The notes under the pieces were generated by a model, which saw only the letters and a list, made by a program, of their open reading frames with translations, searched no databases and was not told the origin of the DNA. From NCBI GenBank assembly GCA_035576005.1, contig DATLXH010000046.1:1-22255 (forward strand): DNA of 22,255 nt, given 5' to 3'. Positions 8,567 through 15,521 of this stretch are shown here, one piece after another (position 1 is the first letter of the stretch; every line of letters begins with the position of its first letter). The position numbers were made by a program, and so were the translations under genes. This DNA comes from DATLXH01 sp035576005 (GTDB lineage Bacteria; Acidobacteriota; Thermoanaerobaculia; Gp7-AA8).

Positions 8567-8673
8567 ACTGACAATTCGAATCGGGACGTCAGCTCGAACC
8601 GCTGTCAGGGCTCGCTCCTACGCTCCTCGCCGCACGTCTAATGACACCTCGAGTGAGTGGCGCAAGGTTGGAC

Positions 8674-8788
8674 TTGGAGCGCCGGCTTCCAGCCGGCCGT
8701 ACCGCCGGCATCTTGCCGGCTGCTTTTTATGGTGAATCGCGGCCGGCTGGAAGCCAGCGATACGGCCGCCTGGAAGGCGGCGCTCCAA
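8674..8788. repeat. Palindromic GC-rich intergenic element with terminator-like core
   Basis: Nested inverted repeats. The outer arms are TTGGAGCGCCG (8674-8684) and CGGCGCTCCAA (8778-8788), both perfect. The next arms are CTTCCAGCCGGCCG (8686-8699) and CGGCCGGCTGGAAG (8740-8753), a perfect 14-bp pair. Inside, GCCGGCA (8704-8710) and TGCCGGC (8714-8720) form a tight hairpin followed by CTTTTT (8723-8728), as in an intrinsic terminator on the plus strand. It lies downstream of the TPR frame (stop 8566) and 30 bases from the end of the convergent GAF-PAS fragment. Reading frames through it are artefacts. Confidence 0.8.
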
Positions 8789-8818
8789 TGCCTGCGAGCT
8801 GGTGTAATCCCTTCTTCC

Positions 8819-9583
8819 CTACTCCGCAACGAGCGTCCCGAGGATCTGCGGGTCGTCTCCTCCGGGTGCCGCGATCATGCTGGCGTTGACGATGCCCGTG
8901 ATTTGCGAACCATCTTTCCTTCTGAACTGCATCCGAGCGTTAGTCACTGATTGCCCTGCTTCAAGTGTCTTGATGAATGTCTCACGATCCGAGCGCTGCG
9001 GATAGAGGTCCCAGGTTTCCCGCGCCAGCAACTCATCACGCGACGAGTAGCCGAGGTATTTGACCAGCGCAGCGTTACAGTCGAGCAACCTTCCGTCGCG
9101 GGTGGAACGGAAGACTCCTGCCACGTTCCGCTCGAACAGCAGCCGGTACCGTTCTTCCGCAGCGAGATGCTTTGCGAACTCGCGGGCCTGCATCACCGCA
9201 CTCGAGCAGATGCCCGCGAGAAGTTGAACGACGTAAGCATCGAGGTCATTGAACGCTTTCGTGTCGGGTGAAAACGATTTGAGCACTCCAATGGCACCGT
9301 CCCCGTGCAAGAGCGGTGCGACGATCATCGAGCGGATCCCGATGGCACGACACGCTGCCTGGTCGACGTTGGCATCGCGCTCCACGTCCTCACATCGAAC
9401 GAGCTCCCGCGTCTGAACGGCCTTCCCGGACAAACTGCCACCCAGAGCGAGGCGCTTACCGACATGTCCTGAGGCACTGCCTGAGGCGGCCCGATAAACG
9501 AGTTCATCACCCTCGACCAGTTCCACGACCGCCCCACTCCCGGCGGTCACTTCCGGTGTGCTTCGAACGATGACATCGAGCAC
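8819..9583 (-). CDS. GAF-PAS sensor fragment, both ends apparently lost
   Basis: Residues 1-125 form a GAF domain (GSGAVVELVEGDELVYRAASG, IVAPLLHGDGAIGVL). Residues 140-250 form a PAS domain (RYRLLFERNVAGVFRSTRDG, ALVKYLGYSSRDELL, RRKDGS). Such proteins normally go on to a histidine kinase or another output domain. Here the frame stops at GTLVAE, where PAS domains usually continue into a linker, right beside the palindromic element. At the other end, GAF-like sequence (AARLSAVVAAQQEILSAV) continues upstream of GTG 9583 to a stop near 9727 with no ATG or ribosome site. The gene therefore looks trimmed at both ends. A short GAF-PAS protein from GTG 9583 is possible but would lack the first GAF helix. 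Confidence 0.65.
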   Translation of the reverse strand: MLDVIVRSTPEVTAGSGAVVELVEGDELVYRAASGSASGHVGKRLALGGSLSGKAVQTRELVRCEDVERDANVDQAACRAIGIRSMIVAPLLHGDGAIGVLKSFSPDTKAFNDLDAYVVQLLAGICSSAVMQAREFAKHLAAEERYRLLFERNVAGVFRSTRDGRLLDCNAALVKYLGYSSRDELLARETWDLYPQRSDRETFIKTLEAGQSVTNARMQFRRKDGSQITGIVNASMIAAPGGDDPQILGTLVAE

Positions 9584-9935
9584 CTTGTCGAGATCCGTGA
9601 CCGCAGAAAGAATTTCCTGCTGCGCGGCAACGACCGCAGATAAGCGGGCTGCGAGCTCTAGGGAAGATGCGATATCAAACTCCCTTCGGTTAGGCGGATA
9701 TCTGACGCCGTTCCCGGCCCAATGTCAAGGCGTCGCTGTCGCCACCGGGCGCCGGCTCAGGGGGACCACGGTGAGGTCGTCGCTGATTAGCCGGGTGCGC
9801 TCTTCGTCCCTCTGCGGTCCCGGTTCGGTGTCGCAGTCGCTGCTCGCAGTCTCGACCCAGGCCTTCGGAACGCAACGACGCGCTCGCGCCCTGGGACTTA
9901 TCCACGAGTCAGGATATCGGACCCACGTCGGCATC
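9584..9935. other. Divergent junction between two truncated genes
   Basis: The minus-strand frame of the GAF-PAS fragment extends into this region to about 9725. The plus-strand luciferase-like fragment begins to show homology only at 9957. Between about 9730 and 9955 I see no convincing gene on either strand; a plus-strand frame is open from 9558 but its sequence before 9957 has no family features. A weak minus-strand promoter candidate is TTGACA (9728-9723) with TCAGAT 17 bases on. This is where both neighbours appear to have lost their 5' parts. Confidence 0.5.
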
Positions 9936-10559
9936 GTGTCAAGCCGCTCAGTTCGCGTAACCCCTTCTAACGTCGCGCTGCCGCCCGTCTGGATCCTAGG
10001 CTCCAGCGGCGAAACGGCGACCCTTGCCGCGGCCCTCGGCACGGGCTACAGCTTCGCGAGCCACTTCAGCGCGACCTCGCCCCTGCCTGCGATCCTCAGC
10101 TACCGCGACACATTTCAACCTTCAGTTCAATTCCCGAGGCCGCATGTCATTCTCGGTGTTGGAGTCGTCTGCGCCGAGACGGATGAGAAGGCCGCCTGGC
10201 TTACGTCGTCGATGGAACTGGTCTGGGTCAGACTCCATCGAGGCGAGTTCGGGCAGATACCCAGCCCTCAAGAAGCTCTCGCGTATCCCTACAGCAGACA
10301 GGAGCGTGCGATCGTCGATGCCAGGCGGGCACTGCAGGTAGTCGGGAGTCCCGCCACCGTTCTGGCACGCACCGAGATCGTCAGGGAGAGCGGGGCCGAC
10401 GAGCTCATGATCGCGACGGCAACATACGACGCAACCGCCCGACTTCGTGCCTACGAGCTCGTAGGCGAAGCATTCGGGATGTCGGTTGTCTCCAGGCTGC
10501 ATGGTGGGGGAACGGCATCACCCGTCGGCGAGGATCGGGAGACCGCCGCCTTCCAGTAA
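9936..10559 (+). pseudogene. C-terminal fragment of a luciferase-like flavin-dependent monooxygenase, copy 2
   Basis: Same family and same portion as the fragment ending at 4920: VTPSNVALPPVWILGSS, GTGYSFASHF, WVRLHRGEFG, QVVGSPATV and ESGADE. The two align almost without gaps at roughly 70-75% identity by eye over about 170 residues. In both, homology begins at the codon before PSNV (here GTA 9957). The N-terminal half of the barrel is missing. The frame is open from far upstream, but the added sequence is not luciferase-like; GTG 9936 is a possible start without a ribosome site. The C-termini differ after YELVGEAF. It stops nine bases before the deacetylase gene. Probably a gene remnant, though the frame is intact. 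Confidence 0.75.
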
Positions 10560-10568
10560 GATCGTCTG

Positions 10569-11444
10569 ATGCTGGACGTTGCCGCCTTTATTGTTCTCGT
10601 CACCATCGTCACGGTACTTTTGAACCTCCTGATATCTCCCCGCGGCAGGCGTCGGGCGGCCGGGCTGACGATCTCTATCCTCGTGTCGTTTCTTCTCTCC
10701 GCTACAGGAACGTTTCAGCTCAGCCGATCACGCTCGTTTCAGTTCTTTGGCCACCTCATCACCGCGAAACCGACAGAAGAAAAGCTCGTCGCCCTCACCT
10801 TCGATGATGGACCAACGGCCCGCTACACCTCGGAGATCCTGGATGTCCTGCGGCGGGAAGGGGTCACGGCCACGTTCTTTCTCATCGGACGAGACATGGA
10901 GGGAGAGCCTCGAGCGACGCAACTGATTGCAGAAGCAGGACACGAGATCGGAAACCACTCACTCACTCATCAGCGAATGATGTTCAAGAGTGAAGGATGG
11001 ATTCGCCGAGAGATCGAAAGAACCGATGCGCTGATCAGGCAGAGCGGCTACAGCGGGCCGATCCATTTTCGGTTGCCGTACGGCAAACGCTTCGTCTCCC
11101 TGCCGTACTACCTGATGCGAAACAAACGCCTCAACATCTTTTTTGACGTCGAACCGGAGAGCGATCCGGAGATTGCAGCAAATCGCGATGCCATCGTGCG
11201 CGACGTGCTGAGGCGAACGACACAAGGATCGATTGTCCTGCTTCACGTCATGTACAAATCGCGAGCTCCGTCGCGTGAGGCTCTGCCTGCCATTATCCAA
11301 GGACTCAAGAACCGAGGATATCGGTTCGTTAGCGTGTCCGCTCTCCTGTCAGCGCGAGAACAGCCTCAACGGGTAGTCGATATCCCCGAGCTCCTCTTCC
11401 AAGCGAAATTGACGAGGCCCACCTCAGACTCACCTCTGAACTAG
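10569..11444 (+). CDS. Membrane-anchored polysaccharide deacetylase (NodB domain)
   Basis: A 291-residue protein. Residues 4-24 and about 32-46 are hydrophobic and likely anchor it in the inner membrane. The NodB domain, about residues 70-275, removes N-acetyl or O-acetyl groups from polysaccharides. TFDDGP (77-82) supplies the catalytic and metal-binding aspartates, HSLTH gives His130 and His134, RLPYGKR (168-174) is motif 3, and VLLHVM with His226 is motif 5. Motif 3 has Leu where the family usually has Pro, and the usual DWD-type motif 4 is replaced by FFDVEPES, so activity may differ from chitin deacetylases. The substrate could be peptidoglycan or an exopolysaccharide. ATG 10569 has no strong ribosome site; coupling to the upstream frame is possible. 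Confidence 0.9.
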   Translation: MLDVAAFIVLVTIVTVLLNLLISPRGRRRAAGLTISILVSFLLSATGTFQLSRSRSFQFFGHLITAKPTEEKLVALTFDDGPTARYTSEILDVLRREGVTATFFLIGRDMEGEPRATQLIAEAGHEIGNHSLTHQRMMFKSEGWIRREIERTDALIRQSGYSGPIHFRLPYGKRFVSLPYYLMRNKRLNIFFDVEPESDPEIAANRDAIVRDVLRRTTQGSIVLLHVMYKSRAPSREALPAIIQGLKNRGYRFVSVSALLSAREQPQRVVDIPELLFQAKLTRPTSDSPLN

Positions 11445-11460
11445 TGAGCAAGGCGGAAGC

Positions 11461-11541
11461 GGGCGAGGTCGCACTCCTCGCCCCTTCTCATTAAGCCCGA
11501 CGTAGGTCAACGCTCCCCCTCGTTACCGCCACGGGAGCGTT
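11461..11541. terminator. Two hairpins between convergent genes
   Basis: GGGCGAGG (11461-11468) pairs with CCTCGCCC (11476-11483), followed by CTTCTCATT. AACGCTCCC (11509-11517) pairs with GGGAGCGTT (11533-11541). They lie between the deacetylase stop (11444) and the minus-strand stop at 11548, and probably end transcription from both sides. T-runs are weak. Confidence 0.55.
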
Positions 11542-11547
11542 CCCGGA

Positions 11548-12054
11548 CTAAGGGCGCCCGGCCGTCTCTCCGCCAGGAGTCGCGAGGGTGTGCGCGACAA
11601 ACATCGTGCGAATCAGCTGGTTGAATTCACGCTGCATCTCGTCGTGATCGCGCTCGCAAGTCCTACCAATCTCGGAGAGTCGTGGCTCACCGATCTTATC
11701 GCCAGCCTCGGCGAACGTCGCGAACGTATCCTGGCACTGGCGAATGGTGACGATGTCTCCTACCACACGGAGGAAGTCTGACTCACGCATGCTGTCCACT
11801 GCATCTCGTGCCTTGCCGAGAACCACGCCAATCGCTTTCTTCACCCCGGTTGCCCCTGCTGCGCCGATGCTTGTGCCATAGTCCTCGAGAGTTCGCTGAT
11901 GAGGGCCCATCCGCGTGAGATAACGCTGGCAGAGCTCTCGGTAACGATTGTCCTCGGCCTGCTTGATGTGGTCCTCGAGATTCTCGATCAGTGTGGCGTG
12001 CAGCATGATTGCGTTGTTGACCTGCGCTCGCAGAAAATCGCGTCCTTTGTCCAT
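11548..12054 (-). CDS. Helical protein of unknown function, ferritin-like in appearance
   Basis: A 168-residue soluble protein, almost entirely helical by composition, with Glu/His-rich helices (LHATLIENLEDHIKQAEDNRYRELCQRYLTRMGPHQRTLEDY and CERDHDEMQREFNQLIR) separated by a Gly/Ala-rich turn (GAAGATGV). The look is of a four-helix bundle like the DUF892/YciF or ferritin-like stress proteins, but I cannot assign it to a family and no clear metal-site motif is complete. ATG 12054 has AGGAGG six bases upstream (12061-12066 on the minus strand), the best ribosome site in the window, so it is likely well translated. It lies downstream of the hybrid kinase and response regulator on the same strand, with a 285-base gap. 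A stress-response role would fit, by inference only. Confidence 0.8.
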   Translation of the reverse strand: MDKGRDFLRAQVNNAIMLHATLIENLEDHIKQAEDNRYRELCQRYLTRMGPHQRTLEDYGTSIGAAGATGVKKAIGVVLGKARDAVDSMRESDFLRVVGDIVTIRQCQDTFATFAEAGDKIGEPRLSEIGRTCERDHDEMQREFNQLIRTMFVAHTLATPGGETAGRP

Positions 12055-12338
12055 TTACAGCCTCCTGATGATCCGGTCTTGCTCAGATCGGTAACCGCAA
12101 GTTCCCTGCCGGGAAGCGAGACCAGACCAGCTTTTCCTGGCTGCGACAATTTCCTCGAGGCTCATTTCTATCGCGCGGAAACTCGTTGCAAGCGACCGAA
12201 CGTTGGTGCAAACGTTGGTCTCATCAACGCCAGGAGCAAACGCACCTTCTCCGCGAGGCGATGCGCATTCCGCCATCATCGGCTGCCGGGATCATTCCGG
12301 CGTCATGCAGCGTGGCGCGGATCTCAAGAGGAAACATT
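12055..12338 (-). other. Gap with a marginal 74-codon frame and repeated AACGTTGGT motif
   Basis: A minus-strand frame from ATG 12279 to TAA 12055 abuts the next gene's ATG and would contain its AGGAGG site, as in translational coupling. Its sequence is unremarkable and I do not call it a gene. AACGTTGGT occurs at 12199-12207 and again at 12211-12219, a 12-base period about 150 bases before the helical-protein start. The repeat could be a regulator site, which would give that gene its own promoter. Confidence 0.3.
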
Positions 12339-12794
12339 CTATGGGTCAGGTAGCTCCCCTGCGGAGTGAGGCTCGACCCCCGGCGCTTTCGGCTTCTCGC
12401 TTTTCCGAACACCAGCCTTCGCCAGGAAAAACTGAACACGCTCGAGGAGCTCGGTGATAACGAACGGCTTGCTGAGGAAACCGTCGCATCCCGCCTCCAG
12501 TGCCGCCAGCCTCAGGGCGGGATCGGCCGAGATGACGAGGATCGAAACCCGACCAGGCCCCTCAGCATTACGCAACTGCTGCATGACCTCGAATCCGGTC
12601 ATTCCCGGCATTTGAAGATCGAGAAGGATCAGGTCGTAACGGTTCTCGAGCTGTAAGGCCGCAACCTCCGTCGGCTCCGTCGTCGACGCGAAATCGACAT
12701 ATCCAGCGCGTCGTAGCGTGAATTCGAGCAGACGAATGTTAGACACCTGATCGTCGACGATGAGTATCCTGCCAGCAGGACCGTCAGTCGACAT
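12339..12794 (-). CDS. Single-domain response regulator (CheY-like receiver)
   Basis: A 151-residue protein that is nearly all receiver domain. Acidic pair Asp14-Asp15 binds Mg, Asp59 (LLDLQMPG) is the phospho-acceptor, Ser89 sits at the switch position and Lys109 (LSKPF) is the conserved lysine. A charged, Pro-rich tail of about 25 residues follows; there is no DNA-binding output domain. The start ATG 12794 overlaps the end of the hybrid kinase by 11 bases, so the two are co-translated. GTG 12800 is the alternative start. It probably receives phosphate from the upstream kinase, either at its HisKA histidine or in a relay, and passes the signal by protein contact. Confidence 0.92.
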   Translation of the reverse strand: MSTDGPAGRILIVDDQVSNIRLLEFTLRRAGYVDFASTTEPTEVAALQLENRYDLILLDLQMPGMTGFEVMQQLRNAEGPGRVSILVISADPALRLAALEAGCDGFLSKPFVITELLERVQFFLAKAGVRKSEKPKAPGVEPHSAGELPDP

Positions 12795-14865
12795 CGGCAC
12801 GAGCCTTGTCCGCGATCTCGAGCGCGATGTTCAGCGCCTCCATGAATTCGCCGACCTTGATCGGTTTCGTCAAATAGCGGAGGAAGCCGGCATCCATGCC
12901 TTTCTGAATGTCGCGAGCCATGGCGTTGGCGCTCAGCGCGAGAACCGGAATGTGGGCCGTGGTCTTGTCGTCGCGGAGAATTTTCATGGCCTCGATCCCG
13001 CTGATCCCCGGCAGGTTGATGTCCATCAGAATCACGTCGGGAAGACAGGTGCGTGCGAGCTCAACGCCGCGCTGTCCGTCTACGGCGCTGAGCATGCGCA
13101 GGTCGGGCCGGCGGCTGATGATCCTCTGAACGAGCGTCAGGTTGGCCGGGTTGTCTTCGACATATAGGAGGGTGCGCAAGGCCGCCGACGTGGTGCTGAC
13201 TGCTTCCGCGGGTGGGGAGGTTTCCATCGCAGCCGGGACTGTAAGCGGCGCCGTCGATCGCAGTTCAACCCAGAAGACGCTTCCCATTCCGACGTTGCTC
13301 TCGACCCCGATCGCGCCGTCCATCAGCTCCACTAATCGCTTACTGATCACCAGTCCGATGCCCGTTCCTTCTTCGCCGGTAGCCTCCTGTCCCAGGCGGT
13401 TAAACGGCTGGAACAGCTGAGTCAGCTTCTCGGGCGGGAGTCCAGGCCCGGAATCGGTCACAGTGATTCGAACCCGGCCCGCACTCGCCTTCGCGCTGCA
13501 GTCGACGACCACGGATCCACCGACCGTGTTGTATTTGATGGCGTTCGATAGAAGGTTGATCAGAACCTGTTTGATGCGGGTGCGATCGGCATGCACATGA
13601 AAGTCGCCGCCGGTTGCGGGGAAGCTCATGCGCATACTCCGTCGCTGTGCCAGCGGTTCGATCATCGACTGGCATTCGAGCAGCAGCTCGTTGAGTGAGA
13701 CCGGCTCGAGCGAGATCGACAGCCTCCCCGATTCGATCGCCGCGAGATCGAGGATCTCATTGATCAACTCCAGCAGATACCAGCCGGCGTTGAGGATCTG
13801 ATTGATGCTCTCGCTTTGCGTTGCTGTCGGGGCCGGTGAGTCCGATTCCATCAGCTGAGCGAACCCCAGGATGGCGTTGAGCGGGGAGCGAAGCTCGTGA
13901 CTCATGCTGGAAAGAAACTCGGACTTCGCCAGATTCGCTTTCTCGGCGGCAGCTTTCGCACTGGTCAGGACCGCCTCGACCTTGTTACGCGCGGTCAGGT
14001 CGCGAGTCAACTTCGCAAAGCCACGAAGATTTCCGGCCTGATCTCGTATGGCTGTGACGACGATGTTGGCCCAGAACAACGACCCGTTCTTGCGAACGCG
14101 CCAGCCTTCGTCTTCAAAGCGCCCGTCGCGCGCAGCCTGATTGAGGTCTTTCTGCGGCTTCTCGGCCCCGACATCGTCGCGAGGGTAGAAAATCGCGAAG
14201 TGCCGGCCCACGATCTCGTCGGCCTGGAACCCTTTGATCCGTTCCGCCCCGGTGTTCCAGCTGACCACACGTCCTTCGGGATCGAGCATCACAATGGCGT
14301 AATCGGAGACACTTTCCACCATCAGGCGAAAGCTTTCTTCGGTCCATCGCAGCGTCTCTTCCACACGTTTCCGCGCGCTGTTATCGGTGCCGATGAGGAG
14401 ATAGCCGATGATTGAAGACTGGTCGTCGCGCAGGGCGGTCACGGAGACGATGGCGGGGAACCGGCTTCCGTCCTTGCGGATGTATGTCAATTCGTAGATG
14501 TCTTCAATGCCTCGGGCAGCCTTGAAGGCGAGAGCGTCGAAACCGGGCGCGATCGTGGTCCCAAGCTCGCGACTGAGCGTTTCGGCACGGGCGATGACTT
14601 CCTGTGGATCCGAGATGTCGGCCGGGGTGATCTTATCGATGACATCCGCTGCGGCGTAGCCCAGCATTCGCTCGGCGCCCACGTTAAATAGTTGGATGAC
14701 GCCCTTGTCATCGGTAGCGATGCTCGAGAAGTTGGCGCTATTGAGGATCGCGTTCTGAAGGGCTCCGGTTTTCAGCAGCGATTCCTCTCGCCGGACTTCG
14801 CTCGCCTGCTGCGCCGAGGTGGGCTTTCCCGATCGTCGTGTGCGGAACCGTCTTGAAGCAGTCAT
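12784..14865 (-). CDS. Hybrid histidine kinase, PAS-PAS-HisKA-HATPase-REC
   Basis: A 693-residue cytoplasmic sensor kinase with no membrane segments. PAS 1 is about residues 38-165 and PAS 2 about 175-295 (SFRLMVESVSDYAIVMLDPEG, RRKNGS-type core); cofactors are not predictable. HisKA follows with phospho-acceptor His323 in SHELRSPLNAILGF. The ATPase domain shows N-box NLLSNAIKYN (Asn441), G1 DSGPGLP (471-477) and G2 GTGIGL (500-505). A linker leads to a C-terminal receiver with Glu570-Asp571, phospho-acceptor Asp615 (LMDINLPG) and Lys667. All catalytic residues are present. It overlaps the response regulator and probably forms an operon with it. It is transcribed divergently from kaiC, with 656 bases between starts. 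The ATG 14865 ribosome site is weak. Confidence 0.95.
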   Translation of the reverse strand: MTASRRFRTRRSGKPTSAQQASEVRREESLLKTGALQNAILNSANFSSIATDDKGVIQLFNVGAERMLGYAAADVIDKITPADISDPQEVIARAETLSRELGTTIAPGFDALAFKAARGIEDIYELTYIRKDGSRFPAIVSVTALRDDQSSIIGYLLIGTDNSARKRVEETLRWTEESFRLMVESVSDYAIVMLDPEGRVVSWNTGAERIKGFQADEIVGRHFAIFYPRDDVGAEKPQKDLNQAARDGRFEDEGWRVRKNGSLFWANIVVTAIRDQAGNLRGFAKLTRDLTARNKVEAVLTSAKAAAEKANLAKSEFLSSMSHELRSPLNAILGFAQLMESDSPAPTATQSESINQILNAGWYLLELINEILDLAAIESGRLSISLEPVSLNELLLECQSMIEPLAQRRSMRMSFPATGGDFHVHADRTRIKQVLINLLSNAIKYNTVGGSVVVDCSAKASAGRVRITVTDSGPGLPPEKLTQLFQPFNRLGQEATGEEGTGIGLVISKRLVELMDGAIGVESNVGMGSVFWVELRSTAPLTVPAAMETSPPAEAVSTTSAALRTLLYVEDNPANLTLVQRIISRRPDLRMLSAVDGQRGVELARTCLPDVILMDINLPGISGIEAMKILRDDKTTAHIPVLALSANAMARDIQKGMDAGFLRYLTKPIKVGEFMEALNIALEIADKARADVD

Positions 14866-15030
14866 TTGTTAGTGTCTTTGGCCCTTACTCGGACGAGCCA
14901 ATCGTGGGGTGGCCTTCGCCACCGACGCACGAGACTGTTCCTTACGCTAAAGAAAGCAAGGAGCGCGCCTTTGGCAGGCCGATCAGGCCAGCCCGCACTT
15001 CTCCCAACGCCTCTATCAACGAGCCGCAGC
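14866..15030. promoter_or_regulatory. Upstream region of the hybrid kinase
   Basis: No gene seen. A small perfect hairpin GGTGGC-CTTC-GCCACC lies at 14908-14923, in the expected leader or promoter zone of the minus-strand kinase. No convincing -35/-10 pair was found. The stretch around the hairpin could also be part of an intergenic repeat, but no second copy is in this window. Confidence 0.35.
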
Positions 15031-15291
15031 GTGTCATCCCAAGGAGGTTAACAGCGGGAAACGCTGTTGACGAGGGGATGACACCCGGCGGGGAGAGGGT
15101 GGTCGCGAAAGCGACCGGGAGAGGGGCCGCGAGAGATACGAAGACCTCGCCCTTTCCGACGGACTCGCGAGACTTTCACGCCCCTCTCCCTGCTTCGCTT
15201 CGCTCGCTTCCCTCTCCCCGCCGGGGAGAGGGATACGCCGCTGCGCGGCTCAACCACGTCAGTCAGTGACCGGTGTCATCAGAAGCTTGCG
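15031..15291. repeat. Structured intergenic repeat, copy C
   Basis: Third copy of the element at 1-300. The left end folds on itself: GTGTCATCCC (15031-15040) with GGGATGACAC (15075-15084), and inside AACAGCG (15050-15056) with CGCTGTT (15062-15068). The left arm of the first GC hairpin seen in A and B is deleted. The small hairpin at 15101-15116 has a GAAA loop (GTAA in A and B). The long-range pair is 15117-15126 with 15181-15190. The right end GGTGTCATCAGAAGCTTGCG is the same as in copy A. It sits in the divergent region between the hybrid kinase and kaiC. Confidence 0.85.
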
Positions 15292-15521
15292 AGGTCCCTC
15301 GCCCCTCACGCCCCTCCACATCACGCGTTCGGTTCCGATCTTCATCCCTCGTGGCAGTGAAGCCGCATAGATAATGGTTATCCCTCGCTGAATACTCAAG
15401 CCAAGTTCTAACATCCGAAGCGGCGAAGCGAGCCCACGTCAGTGCAGTCTCCAAAGTTCGCCTCTAGTCCACCAAAGGGCTTAGTGTCCGGACTGCCTTT
15501 CCATCCTTCCAGGGAGAGAAC
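15292..15521 (+). promoter_or_regulatory. kaiC upstream region
   Basis: No gene seen. GATAA-TGG-TTATC (15370-15382) is a perfect short palindrome inside the most AT-rich part of the region and could be an operator or overlap a -10 box (GATAAT). AGGGAGAG (15511-15518) is the ribosome site that sets the kaiC start at 15522. Confidence 0.4.

Noticed and set aside
8641..8950. Plus-strand open frames across the palindromic element
   Set aside because: The peptides derive from the inverted repeats and from the antisense of the PAS domain.
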